Part shown: piece after piece, positions 45,574 to 54,282 of the stretch | How positions within the stretch are numbered: the first letter of the stretch is position 1 | Layout: every line of letters begins with the position of its first letter | Source of the DNA: Aliiglaciecola sp. M165 | GTDB lineage: Bacteria; Pseudomonadota; Gammaproteobacteria; Enterobacterales; Alteromonadaceae | Direction of reading: 5' to 3' | NCBI RefSeq assembly: GCF_007197995.1 | Contig: NZ_VKKH01000002.1 | Span: 620,001-684,000, forward strand | Length of the DNA: 64,000 nucleotides | Notes under the pieces: model-generated | The model's database searches: none | Told to the model about the DNA's origin: nothing | What the model saw: only the letters and a program-made list of their open reading frames with translations | Translations under genes and position numbers: made by a program

Positions 45574-45578
45574 TATTT

Positions 45579-45808
45579 AACCCCAATCCCGGATAAGCAA
45601 CGCCTGTAAGCACCGCTATTTATCCCCCTATCTTCGTTGTTCATTATGCGTTTAGAGCGACTAGACAACATAATTCTCGCCTCGATAAGGGAATAAATCA
45701 CGGCACTTACCTATTAAAAACCAATATAAAAATGACAATAGCTTCTATGTCATTGATAAAGCTTTAAAAACTAAGCTATTCCGACATTTCTTATCCAGAA
45801 TTGGGGTT
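45579..45808. repeat. MITE-like or ERIC-like palindromic repeat, full copy
   Basis: A 230-base element bounded by inverted ends: AACCCCAATCCCGGATAAG at 45579-45597 and CTTATCCAGAATTGGGGTT at 45790-45808 (17 of 19 positions complementary). ATTT flanks both sides, a possible target-site duplication. Inside, 45618-45698 is a large imperfect palindrome (ATTTATCCCC...GGGAATAAAT). There is no room for a transposase. It lies between the M20 peptidase gene and proA. Confidence 0.75.
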
Positions 45809-45824
45809 ATTTATAGACTAACCA

Positions 45825-47072
45825 TTAACGCGTTTCGCCATCACCAAATACAACAAACTTTTGCGTGGTCAAGGATTCGGCCCCCATTGGACCGTAGGCA
45901 TGCAGTTTACTGGTTGAAATGCCGATCTCAGCCCCTAGGCCCAATTCACCACCATCGGAAAACCGCGACGAGGCATTCACCATTACAACGGCTGAATCGA
46001 CCACGCGTACAAACTCATTTGCAGCACTGTAGTCCTGCGTCACTATGACCTCTGTATGGGCAGAGCCATATTGTGAGATGTGCTCCACCGCCATATCAAA
46101 GTCGTCCACAACACGAATGGCGATTTCAAGAGCAAGGTATTCTGCGTACCAATCATCTTCAGTTGCTTTAATACCTGCATTAAAAAAGTCAATACTACGC
46201 TCGCAAGCGTGCACTTTAACCTGATGCTCAGTCAACATCTTGGCAGCCTGAGGCAAAAAACGATCAGCAACACCTTGATGAACCAACAGCGTTTCCAGTG
46301 AATTACATACGCTGGTACGTTGAGTCTTGCCGTTTTCAAGTAGTGCTAACCCTTTTTCTAAATCCGCAGCGCGATCAATGTATAAATGACATACACCCTT
46401 GAAGTGCTGGATCACCGGAATTTGACTGTTTTGTGTCACAAAACGGATTAGACCTTCACCACCTCGTGGAATAATGAGGTCGATATCATCACTTAAGGTC
46501 ATCAATTCATTCATAACCGCGCGATCCGTATCAGGGACTATCGTCACAATCGCTGGATCGAGGTCTTGCTTCTCTAATGCTTGTCGAATGCAAGCTGCTA
46601 ACGCCAAGTTGGAATGAATGGCTTCTTTACCTCCACGCAAAATCACCGCATTACCGGCTTTTAGGCACAGTGCAGCTGCATCGATCGTAACATTAGGGCG
46701 AGACTCATAAATCATTGCGATGACACCAAGAGGAATACGCATCTTGCCTACGCGAATGCCACTAGGTCGTTGCTGGATATTGTCAATTGCACCCACGGGG
46801 TCTGGCTGCTGCACAATTTCAAGTACCGCATTGGCAATACCCTGCAAACGAGATCCATCCAACCTGAGTCGGTCTTGCATGGACCCATCTAGCCCATCAA
46901 TTTCCGCTTGGGCCAAATCTTTTGCATTGGCGGATAATATCGATTCTGACTCAGATAACATTGTGTTGGCAATGTCCTGCAGCAACTGATTTTTGTTTTC
47001 GCTGCTAAGAGTAGCGATAGCTCTGGAAGCTTGTTTAGCTCGGCGCGCGGCCTGTGAAATAGAAAACGTCAT
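45825..47072 (-). CDS. proA: Gamma-glutamyl phosphate reductase
   Basis: Second enzyme of proline synthesis: NADPH-dependent reduction of glutamyl-5-phosphate to glutamate semialdehyde. The 415-residue aldehyde-dehydrogenase-fold protein has the expected motifs, including MIYESRPNVTIDAAALCLKA, ILRGGKEA, and the catalytic cysteine in GKTQRTSVCNSLETLLVH. It follows proB by 33 bases in a proBA operon. The MITE-like repeat lies directly after its stop and may influence the mRNA 3' end. Confidence 0.97.
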   Translation of the reverse strand: MTFSISQAARRAKQASRAIATLSSENKNQLLQDIANTMLSESESILSANAKDLAQAEIDGLDGSMQDRLRLDGSRLQGIANAVLEIVQQPDPVGAIDNIQQRPSGIRVGKMRIPLGVIAMIYESRPNVTIDAAALCLKAGNAVILRGGKEAIHSNLALAACIRQALEKQDLDPAIVTIVPDTDRAVMNELMTLSDDIDLIIPRGGEGLIRFVTQNSQIPVIQHFKGVCHLYIDRAADLEKGLALLENGKTQRTSVCNSLETLLVHQGVADRFLPQAAKMLTEHQVKVHACERSIDFFNAGIKATEDDWYAEYLALEIAIRVVDDFDMAVEHISQYGSAHTEVIVTQDYSAANEFVRVVDSAVVMVNASSRFSDGGELGLGAEIGISTSKLHAYGPMGAESLTTQKFVVFGDGETR

Positions 47073-47105
47073 TATTGTTAAAAACCTAAAGTTCCCGTAG
47101 GTGGG

Positions 47106-48203
47106 TTAAACTAAAACCATATCGTCTCGATGCACGACCGCTTCACCATAGCTATATCCGAGTACCGATTCTATCTCGCTACTGCGTTTGCCCTTGATTT
47201 GCTCTAGATCTGTCGAACTATAAAGGGTTAGCCCCTTAGCCAACACGTGATCTTGATAGGCAATTTGCACTGCTTCACCAGGATTGAAGCTTCCTGAAAC
47301 CTCCAACATGCCGCTAGGTAACAACGAAGCACCTTTACTCAGTATGGCGGTCTTTGCTCCGGCATCAATAATAATTTTGCCGGAGCTCTTTAACGTATGT
47401 TTGAGCCATTGACCGCGAGAGTTTTCTCGACTTGCAACAGGTTTAAATAAAGTGCCTTGGAGTTGGCCATCCAGCAACGCATCGAAGACTTCACCTTTTT
47501 GACCATTTACAATCACCGTCTGAATACCACTTTGTGTACACTTTTGAGCCGCCTGCAATTTAGTCAGCATTCCGCCCGTGCCGACAGCGCTCCCGGCCCC
47601 CCCTGCTAGTGCAAAGATACTTTCATCAATTTTTTCCACTGCTTGAATAAGGTTTGCTTCAGGGTTTTGTTGCGGATTTTGATCAAACAATCCATCAACA
47701 TCAGAACAAATGATGAGCGTATCGGCTTGCGCAATAAGCGCCGTATATGCTGCCAGGTTATCGTTGTCTCCTACTTTTAGCTCATTAATTGCCACAGTGT
47801 CATTTTCATTGACGATGGGCAGTGCTTGATGGTTGAGCAACTCACGAAGCGTATTCTTGATATTGACGTACCGTGTGCGATTGTGCAGGTCATCGTAAGT
47901 CAGCAAAAGCTGCGCACATGGAAAATCGAAAAAACGCGACCAATTGGCCATCATTTGTGTTTGTCCAATCGCGGCCATGGCTTGTTTTTCTGCTATCGAT
48001 GGCCGATGATGAACTTTAATTTTTCCCCTTCCAGCGGCGACACTGCCCGAAGAAACCAAAATGACTTCTTTGCCCTGTTCACGACTGGCAGTGATAAAGC
48101 GTGCTAGCGACAACAAATAGCGACCACTACATTGGGCACCATCCGGCGCAATCAGCGTACTGCCGACCTTAATTACTGCTCGTTGCCAAGTAAACGTTGT
48201 CAT
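47106..48203 (-). CDS. proB: Glutamate 5-kinase with PUA domain
   Basis: First enzyme of proline synthesis, phosphorylating glutamate; feedback-inhibited by proline. The 365-residue product has the amino acid kinase domain (VIKVGSTLIAPDG, ILVSSGSVAAGRGK, NENDTVAINELKVGDNDNLA) and a C-terminal PUA domain (from about residue 275). I place the start at ATG 48203 because homologues begin just before the WQRAVIKVGSTL strand; the frame remains open for 19 more codons upstream. Ribosome-binding site weak (AGTGA). The hairpin at 48332-48373 lies upstream of it. Confidence 0.96.
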   Translation of the reverse strand: MTTFTWQRAVIKVGSTLIAPDGAQCSGRYLLSLARFITASREQGKEVILVSSGSVAAGRGKIKVHHRPSIAEKQAMAAIGQTQMMANWSRFFDFPCAQLLLTYDDLHNRTRYVNIKNTLRELLNHQALPIVNENDTVAINELKVGDNDNLAAYTALIAQADTLIICSDVDGLFDQNPQQNPEANLIQAVEKIDESIFALAGGAGSAVGTGGMLTKLQAAQKCTQSGIQTVIVNGQKGEVFDALLDGQLQGTLFKPVASRENSRGQWLKHTLKSSGKIIIDAGAKTAILSKGASLLPSGMLEVSGSFNPGEAVQIAYQDHVLAKGLTLYSSTDLEQIKGKRSSEIESVLGYSYGEAVVHRDDMVLV

Positions 48204-48331
48204 GGTGATCACTATCGATAATGTTTCCCCGTAGATTACGACAAAATGCAAACTAAACAAGCTGTTGGCGTTATAAGTTATGGATAAACGTAAAAAATAT
48301 TTTTGCGATTAGGATTTTGACTAACTTAGTG

Positions 48332-48373
48332 ATGGATTGGCGCATAAATAGTGCTGTTACCAGGCGCAACCCA
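48332..48373. other. Long imperfect hairpin upstream of proB
   Basis: GATGGATTGGCGC and GCGCAACCCATC can form an imperfect 11- to 12-bp stem with a loop of about 18 bases. It sits between the stop of the 140-residue gene and proB. No U-tract follows, so it is not a standard terminator. It could stabilise or attenuate the mRNA; I cannot name a riboswitch. Confidence 0.4.
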
Positions 48374-48386
48374 TCCAGACTCCAGG

Positions 48387-48809
48387 TTATTTAGCATAGT
48401 ATTCAACAGCATTGATTTGCCCCTCTAGCCAATTTCGGGCTAAATCAATATCGTCAAAAAATGCGTAAGGATGATTGCCTTTGTCGTAGATATTTGAAAT
48501 ATGCTCTTTAGCAAAATTGGGGGAGTAACAATCATTAACTAGCAGTGCCGTCGCCACACGCCCTTCTTCGGATTCAAATTGCAGGATTTCGGCGAGTTTT
48601 TGACCTGCAGCGGGAACATAAATACATTCACCGTGCAATATTACCATCGCAGCCCAAGGGCTACCTTTTAAACGCTGCAAAAATGGCTGGACGAGTTGCG
48701 CAGATTGTTGCAACGACTCTAGATTCCAAGGCCCAGTTCCTTCAATCAAAAGCACGCGGCCATCGGAATCAATATTCCAAGTCCCATGAGCTTCAAACAG
48801 TTTATTCAT
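48387..48809 (-). CDS. Hypothetical protein, SpoIIAA/STAS-like fold possible
   Basis: A 140-residue cytoplasmic protein, start chosen at ATG 48809 where GAGG lies six bases upstream. The succession of strands and helices (MNKLFEAHGTWNIDSDGRVL, then ILHGECIYVPAAGQKLAEIL, and AFFDDIDLARNWLEGQIN at the end) resembles the SpoIIAA-like/STAS-like group of small proteins, but this is an impression. No catalytic residues are evident. It lies upstream of proB on the same strand, with 183 bases between; a functional link is not supported. Confidence 0.7.
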   Translation of the reverse strand: MNKLFEAHGTWNIDSDGRVLLIEGTGPWNLESLQQSAQLVQPFLQRLKGSPWAAMVILHGECIYVPAAGQKLAEILQFESEEGRVATALLVNDCYSPNFAKEHISNIYDKGNHPYAFFDDIDLARNWLEGQINAVEYYAK

Positions 48810-48966
48810 AGATGGCCTCACTTGGTTAATATTTTAACCAAGAGGCCGAGTATATTTTTTATCTCGTTGAATTACCAGAGTTAGCAGAAATTGGTTGAGT
48901 ATTTTTTCTCCAACTTACTCTGATAGCCTCGCAATATTGAGTGAAATAACGGAAATTAAAAGTTAA

Positions 48967-49326
48967 TTAGTTTAGCGCTTTTGCAAGAACTCTGTTTTGC
49001 AAATAATCGAGGATTTCTTGCTCTTCGTCAGCAATTTCGCCATCAATGTGGGAAATGCCTTGAGCGACAGTTAGTGCTTTTTTGGCATTGAAACTCAAAG
49101 CATCTTTTAACGACAAAATAAAAGGCTTAATTTCTCCGCTATCTACGGCTTGTCGCACTTGGTAAATGGATTGACGCTGAAACTCTTCTAGATCGTCTTC
49201 ACCCTGCCAATCAATATTGGCGTGCACCGCGTCATAATAATCTTGTTCGGAGAGAGTAATGCGACCATCAATACGGTACATCAAAATACATAATTTGAGT
49301 AACGCTTCATTGAAATGTTGTTCCAT
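48967..49326 (-). CDS. TerB-like domain protein
   Basis: A 119-residue all-helical cytoplasmic protein with the TerB/tellurite-resistance-like layout: LCILMYRIDGRITLSEQDYY near residue 12 and VAQGISHIDGEIADEEQEIL near residue 88, two similar acidic loops (DGRITLSE, DGEIADEE) each inside a helical pair. TerB-like domains bind metal ions in some families. Role unknown. It lies just downstream of the cyanophycin ligase genes on the same strand, 157 bases from the second ligase gene; cotranscription is possible. Confidence 0.8.
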   Translation of the reverse strand: MEQHFNEALLKLCILMYRIDGRITLSEQDYYDAVHANIDWQGEDDLEEFQRQSIYQVRQAVDSGEIKPFILSLKDALSFNAKKALTVAQGISHIDGEIADEEQEILDYLQNRVLAKALN

Positions 49327-49483
49327 TGCTGACCTGATTCTAAATTCTGAACAGGTTTATTAGATGGGTGCTTTTGAAAAAAATTCAATTTAATGAAGCG
49401 CTTCTTACGAAGAATTATAGAGTCCTGAATTAGTTGAAATATTTATACTCCCTAGACGCTCTGGATTCTGAGTTGAGTAAGGG

Positions 49484-51178
49484 TTAGTTCAGACCACCGG
49501 ATTTCAACAACTTGTCTACTTCTTCACGTTGATCCAATGTAAAGAGTATCACCACATCACCTTGTTTGGCTTGAGATAGTGCAAATTTGGCTCCTTCAAC
49601 TGGCGTGCCTGTTAAATGGATTTGTGATGGATTTACTCCATTTGCCAATAAACGCTCTTCAACCAAATGCAAAAGGGCTTTTGGTTCTCTGCCGCGTAAA
49701 TATTTGTCAATTTCGGCAACAATGTAGTGATGAGCGTCTAAGTCACGAATCGCATCTGTTAATTCGTGGATCTCTTCATCGCCGCGGTCCCCAGCATTAC
49801 TAAACATCACAAGATATCGATTAGCGTGCATATGTTTTGCGGTTTCTATCATGGCTTTTACACTATGTGCATTGTGAGCGAAATCGACTAAAACGTTGGC
49901 GCCATTGTAAGTATAAACATTTCCCCGACCGGGATTGTCGCTTGCATCACTGCCAAAAGATTTTAACCCTTGCCTTATCGCTTCGAGAGATAAACCCATC
50001 GCCATGCACAATCCAATTACGCCCAATGCATTTTGAACGTTGTGCCGTGCTGCCCCATTCATCGTCATGGGCACATCGTTAACGGACAAAATATTGGTTT
50101 CTACCCCTTTATTGTCAACGAAGATGAATTGTTGGTCCCGCACAAAAACAACGGGTTTGCCAACTTGCAGGTTATGTTGGATCTGCGGACTATTGGCGTG
50201 CTCACTGAACCAACAAATGTCACAGTGAAGATTCTGCGCATAGTATTTGGTGAGTTCATTGTCTGCATTTGTCACTAGTGTACCTGTGTCGTTCAAGCCT
50301 TTAGCGACGACAAACTTTACTTGAGCTAATTCATCGACGGTATTAATCCCATATTGACCAAGATGGTCGCTTGCCACATTGGTAACGAGTGCTGCATCTA
50401 CTTTTTCAATAGGCAGGCCGCGGCGTAATATGCCACCTCGAGCGACCTCTAAAAAAGCCATTTCAGTGCGCGGATTTCTGAGTAACATACGCGCGCCACC
50501 TGGACCAGAATAGTCTCCTGTGTCAATAACCTCATCACCGACTTTTATAAAATCTGTGGAGGTAACCCCAGCGCAATATCCGGCGGCTTTTGCGATTTCG
50601 CTAGCCAGTCTGACACTAGTAGATTTGCCGTTTGTACCGGTAATGAAAGCCCGAGGAATATCTTTATACGCTGACCATTTTATGTCGTGCGGATCGGGTA
50701 ATTTGTCTACTGGCCATACTTCGACACTGGGGCCCATGCCCAGACTAAATTCGTCATCATCACTGATGGCACTTACGCCGTGAGTTTTAGCCTCGGACAA
50801 CAGTGATAGCAGTGTTGCGTTTTGCTCTTCACGAAGCGCTGCTGTCAAATCCTTTAGCCGACTTTGCCAATCAATTTGCGCAGAAGAGGTTAATTCAGAG
50901 ACGGTACAATCCCATGCCAATTCGGCTAAGTCGCATGCTGTGTACAATGCATCCATGGGTGCGCTGAGCGCCATGCTTGCACCGCCAGTATAAAGTCTAT
51001 AGGTATGCGATTCTTGCCAACCAAATTCAGACAATAACTTGTCCATCCATTTTTGCCAGGTCTTTACCACTTCCACCGTATCGGCTTCATCAATGAACAC
51101 ATCTAAAATGGCACCGGGCTCGTCCCACAACAAATTTGGCCCGGTTAATCTGCGAACTTCGTCTAATTCCAATCGCAT
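49484..51178 (-). CDS. Mur-ligase-type enzyme paralogous to the C-terminal half of cyanophycin synthetase
   Basis: A 564-residue ATP-dependent ligase. Residues 1-165 are a domain I cannot assign (starts MRLELDEVRRLTGPNLLWDE). From about 172 it is a Mur-ligase domain with P-loop GTNGKSTSVR at 181-190, then TSTDFIKVGDEVIDTGDYSG, LEVARGGILRRG, NVASDHLGQYGINTVDEL and DFAHNAHSVKAM. These blocks line up with the same blocks in CphA next door (GTNGKTTTSR, METARGGILKRG, NISADHLGQRGINTLEQL, DYAHNPAAIKTI). The ATP-grasp domain of CphA, which adds aspartate to the backbone, is missing. It follows cphA by 74 bases. It could join Arg or another amino acid to an Asp-type acceptor; the actual reaction is unknown. 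Confidence 0.85.
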   Translation of the reverse strand: MRLELDEVRRLTGPNLLWDEPGAILDVFIDEADTVEVVKTWQKWMDKLLSEFGWQESHTYRLYTGGASMALSAPMDALYTACDLAELAWDCTVSELTSSAQIDWQSRLKDLTAALREEQNATLLSLLSEAKTHGVSAISDDDEFSLGMGPSVEVWPVDKLPDPHDIKWSAYKDIPRAFITGTNGKSTSVRLASEIAKAAGYCAGVTSTDFIKVGDEVIDTGDYSGPGGARMLLRNPRTEMAFLEVARGGILRRGLPIEKVDAALVTNVASDHLGQYGINTVDELAQVKFVVAKGLNDTGTLVTNADNELTKYYAQNLHCDICWFSEHANSPQIQHNLQVGKPVVFVRDQQFIFVDNKGVETNILSVNDVPMTMNGAARHNVQNALGVIGLCMAMGLSLEAIRQGLKSFGSDASDNPGRGNVYTYNGANVLVDFAHNAHSVKAMIETAKHMHANRYLVMFSNAGDRGDEEIHELTDAIRDLDAHHYIVAEIDKYLRGREPKALLHLVEERLLANGVNPSQIHLTGTPVEGAKFALSQAKQGDVVILFTLDQREEVDKLLKSGGLN

Positions 51179-51252
51179 GATGTTGAACTACCTTCTGAAT
51201 ATAGTTTGCAGCGTCGCAATAATTGCCCTAATTCCCTGCATAGCCTGCTTAT

Positions 51253-54069
51253 CTAATCTGAATCTTCATCGCGTTCGATAACCAAACGAACGCCTCTCTC
51301 ATCGTGCACAAGTGTTTGCCCTTCGTTCAATTCAAACTTGTGCTCAACAGGTTCAAATAGTTTTTCCGGGAAGTCTTGTGAAGGTGTCTCTGTTGATTCT
51401 GCTGATTTACCATCACTTTGGAAATGGACAATTTGCTTCCAACAGCGAGTAATATTGTCACCCAGAATAATCAACAAATCGCCTTTTTCACAATCGCTCA
51501 ATGCTTTGTCGATGGCTTCTTGTTCAGACGGAATAACCTGAATGTTGGCGTCATCCACACCATTGTCTAAGTAAGTTTTTCTAAGCAACTGCGGCACTTC
51601 ATCGACGCCTCGTCCACGTCTGTCATCGTCAGCTTTGCAGACTATCCTATCAAAGGTTTTAGAGGTGATTTGCGCAGCTTCGATAATGTCCTCATCCCGT
51701 CTGTCGCCCGGCATGGCGATAACCAAACGGCGCTTGCCAGAGACTTCCAGACGCGATGCCAAATCAGTAATGGTCTTGATCGCAGCAGGGTTGTGCGCGT
51801 AATCCAAAATGACTTTAAACGGATGTTCATCATATATATTCAAGCGACCTGGTGCTTGATAGAAGGACGTATTGAAGATACGCAAGCCTTGGCGAATGTT
51901 TTCCAATGACGTATCAAAACAGTATGCCATCGCAGTTGCAAACATGGCATTTTGCACGTTATGCATGGCTTTACCTTCGATTGTTGCGGGGATCAAGTGT
52001 GTCCACAACAGCGGAATATGTGCGCCATTATCGTAAATGGTGATCATATCGCCATTGATGCCTTTTTCTAGCACCACGGCTAAACCACCTCTGCGAATAT
52101 GTTCTCGCACCAGACCATGGCCGGGATCAGTTGTGACATAACAAATACGTTTAGCTTCACAATAATCAGCCATTTCCAAACAATGAATATCATCGGCGTT
52201 AAGTACAACGCAGTCTTTAGCGACTTCAACGACAACACGCTTAATCTGGGCCAATTGCTCTAGTGTGTTGATACCACGCTGGCCAAGATGGTCGGCACTG
52301 ATGTTTAAACAAGCCCCCACATCACATTCAGAATACCCTAAGCCGCGTTTGAGAATTCCGCCTCGCGCCGTTTCCATAACGGCAAAATCGACGCTGGGAT
52401 CTCGTAGCACAATTTGTGCAGAAGTAGGCCCTGTCATGTCGCCTTTCACGGTTAAATGTCCGTCAATGTAAACACCATCGGTTGACGTCATGCCTGTGGT
52501 ATAACCCACACATTTCATGATGCTGGCCAGCATCCTAGAAGTAGTCGTTTTACCGTTTGTTCCGGTGATCGCAGCAATTGGAATTCTGGACTGATCACCA
52601 GGAGGAAACAGCATATCCATGACTTTTCCGGATACGTCCCTAGGTTTACCTTCGCTGGGTGCCACGTGCATTCTGAAACCCGGTGCAGCATTGCACTCGC
52701 AAATCCCCCCACCAATTTCTTTATAGGATTTACTGATATCATCCGTCAAAAAATCTACGCCGCCAATGTCTAGACCGATGGCCTTAATTGCCCTGACGGC
52801 CATATCGCGGTTATCTGGATGCACGATATCGGTCACATCGATGGCTGTTCCGCCCGTTGACAAATTAGCGGTCGAACGCAAATAGAAAATCTGACCATCC
52901 TCTAATACTGTGTTGCTGTCATAGCCTGCGTCTTCCATCAAGCGGTTCGCCTGACTATCCAGTTCAAGTCGAGTCAGCACTTTCTCGTGGCCGATACCCC
53001 GCCTGGGATCTTCATTGACAATATCAACCAATTGTTCGATTGTGTGATGACCATCGCCGACAACATGGCCAGGAACTCTTTTTGCTACCGCAACAAGCTC
53101 GTCATTGACCACCAGCATTCTGTGATCAAACCCTGTGAGGTAAGACTCCACTAACACCGCGCGACTGGTACCAAATTTTTGTGCTTCATTGAATGCGGTG
53201 ACAACTTCGTCATCGCTATTGAGATTGATACTCACACCGCGGCCATGATTCGCATTGAGGGGTTTTACAACCACAGGATAACCTATTCGTTTGGCAGCCC
53301 TTATAGCTTGACGATCGCTATAAATCATCATTTGTTGTGGAACGGGTAGCCCCAAATCATTCAACAAATTGTGGGTATCTTCTTTGTCGCAGGAAATCTC
53401 TACAGCAATGTGTTTAGTTTCACTGGTTATGGTAGCTTGAATGCGTTTTTGGTATTTACCATGACCAAATTGCACCAAACTATAATTGTTTAAACGTAAC
53501 CAAGGGATGTCGCGCTCTTCTGCGGCTTTCACTAAGCTACCGGTACTTGGACCAAACTCTTTTTTCTGTGCCATTCGCACAAATGCATGTAATTCGTCAG
53601 CAAAATCAAAATCATCGTCGACGTCTGCGTCTATCGCCTTTTGAACATCTTTGGGGAGGAGGTGAGTAAGTAATCGCATACCTAGACTACCAGCTTCGAT
53701 ACCAACATCCTGTTGTTTATACTGGTACACAACATTGTAGCAGCCCGGCTCTTCGAGACTTCTTGTGCGACCAAAACTTACTGGCGATCCAGCCAATTCT
53801 TGCAACTCCAAGGCAACATGTTCCCAAATATGTCCCATCCAAGTGCCTTCGTCTTCTTTAAGGCGACGAATGAATCCACCTTCCTCTCTATAAGAGCAAC
53901 CGTGATTTTGCAGAGTAGGCAAGGCTTCAATTAAGCCATTAATAAACCCGTCACCCAGCTTCACCGATGGCCAATTCTCAAGCTCACCTAAATCGATTTG
54001 ATAACGGATCACCGGGAAATTTGCATAAATATTGGGGCCGACGTAGACATTTCTGCTGAGGATCTTCAT
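51253..54069 (-). CDS. cphA: Cyanophycin synthetase CphA
   Basis: Makes cyanophycin, a poly-aspartate chain with arginine on each side chain, from Asp, Arg and ATP. The 938-residue product has three parts: an N-terminal domain (1-160) with HIWEH at 80-84, like the HxxEH site reported to trim polymer into primers; an ATP-grasp domain (about 220-480; VVVKPLNANHGRGVSIN, GGVDFLTDD, ECNAAPGFRMH) that extends the Asp backbone; and a Mur-ligase domain (about 495-880) with P-loop GTNGKTTTSR at 501-510 that adds Arg. A further acidic tail of about 60 residues ends it. All catalytic motifs look intact. Followed by the paralogous ligase; preceded by cphB-iadA on the same strand behind a terminator. Confidence 0.96.
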   Translation of the reverse strand: MKILSRNVYVGPNIYANFPVIRYQIDLGELENWPSVKLGDGFINGLIEALPTLQNHGCSYREEGGFIRRLKEDEGTWMGHIWEHVALELQELAGSPVSFGRTRSLEEPGCYNVVYQYKQQDVGIEAGSLGMRLLTHLLPKDVQKAIDADVDDDFDFADELHAFVRMAQKKEFGPSTGSLVKAAEERDIPWLRLNNYSLVQFGHGKYQKRIQATITSETKHIAVEISCDKEDTHNLLNDLGLPVPQQMMIYSDRQAIRAAKRIGYPVVVKPLNANHGRGVSINLNSDDEVVTAFNEAQKFGTSRAVLVESYLTGFDHRMLVVNDELVAVAKRVPGHVVGDGHHTIEQLVDIVNEDPRRGIGHEKVLTRLELDSQANRLMEDAGYDSNTVLEDGQIFYLRSTANLSTGGTAIDVTDIVHPDNRDMAVRAIKAIGLDIGGVDFLTDDISKSYKEIGGGICECNAAPGFRMHVAPSEGKPRDVSGKVMDMLFPPGDQSRIPIAAITGTNGKTTTSRMLASIMKCVGYTTGMTSTDGVYIDGHLTVKGDMTGPTSAQIVLRDPSVDFAVMETARGGILKRGLGYSECDVGACLNISADHLGQRGINTLEQLAQIKRVVVEVAKDCVVLNADDIHCLEMADYCEAKRICYVTTDPGHGLVREHIRRGGLAVVLEKGINGDMITIYDNGAHIPLLWTHLIPATIEGKAMHNVQNAMFATAMAYCFDTSLENIRQGLRIFNTSFYQAPGRLNIYDEHPFKVILDYAHNPAAIKTITDLASRLEVSGKRRLVIAMPGDRRDEDIIEAAQITSKTFDRIVCKADDDRRGRGVDEVPQLLRKTYLDNGVDDANIQVIPSEQEAIDKALSDCEKGDLLIILGDNITRCWKQIVHFQSDGKSAESTETPSQDFPEKLFEPVEHKFELNEGQTLVHDERGVRLVIERDEDSD

Positions 54070-54200
54070 AAAATCTGGGTTCCCTTGCTATTACTGACTA
54101 AGCATTTGCCAATGCACGAATTTGGATGATGCGCACAATTATCGGCAAACGAGTATGAAAAGAATGTTAGAGCAATACTGCATGATCAGAAGATCAAAAT

Positions 54201-54250
54201 AGCCTAAGGAATAGGCTATATAAAAACAGCGGCGTGCGCCACTGTTTTTA
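54201..54250 (-). terminator. Double hairpin terminator between cphB and cphA
   Basis: 54221-54250 forms a 13-bp stem with one mismatch (TAAAAACAG..., ...CTGTTTTTA) and a 4-base loop; the A/T arms give T-runs on both strands. A second small hairpin, AGCCTA-N5-TAGGCT, lies at 54201-54217 followed by ATTTT on the minus strand. Together they end iadA-cphB transcription, so cphA must have its own promoter in 54070-54200. Confidence 0.8.
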
Positions 54251-54282
54251 TGTATTAGAAGAAACGTCGGAGCAGTGCTTGG

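Noticed and set aside
45825-48203. Treating proBA as part of the cyanophycin system
   Set aside because: Two unrelated small genes and over 1 kb separate them; proline synthesis from glutamate has no direct step in polymer metabolism.
49484-51178. Calling the accessory ligase MurC, MurE or FolC
   Set aside because: The Mur blocks resemble CphA of the same locus much more than cell-wall or folate ligases, and no mur cluster is near.
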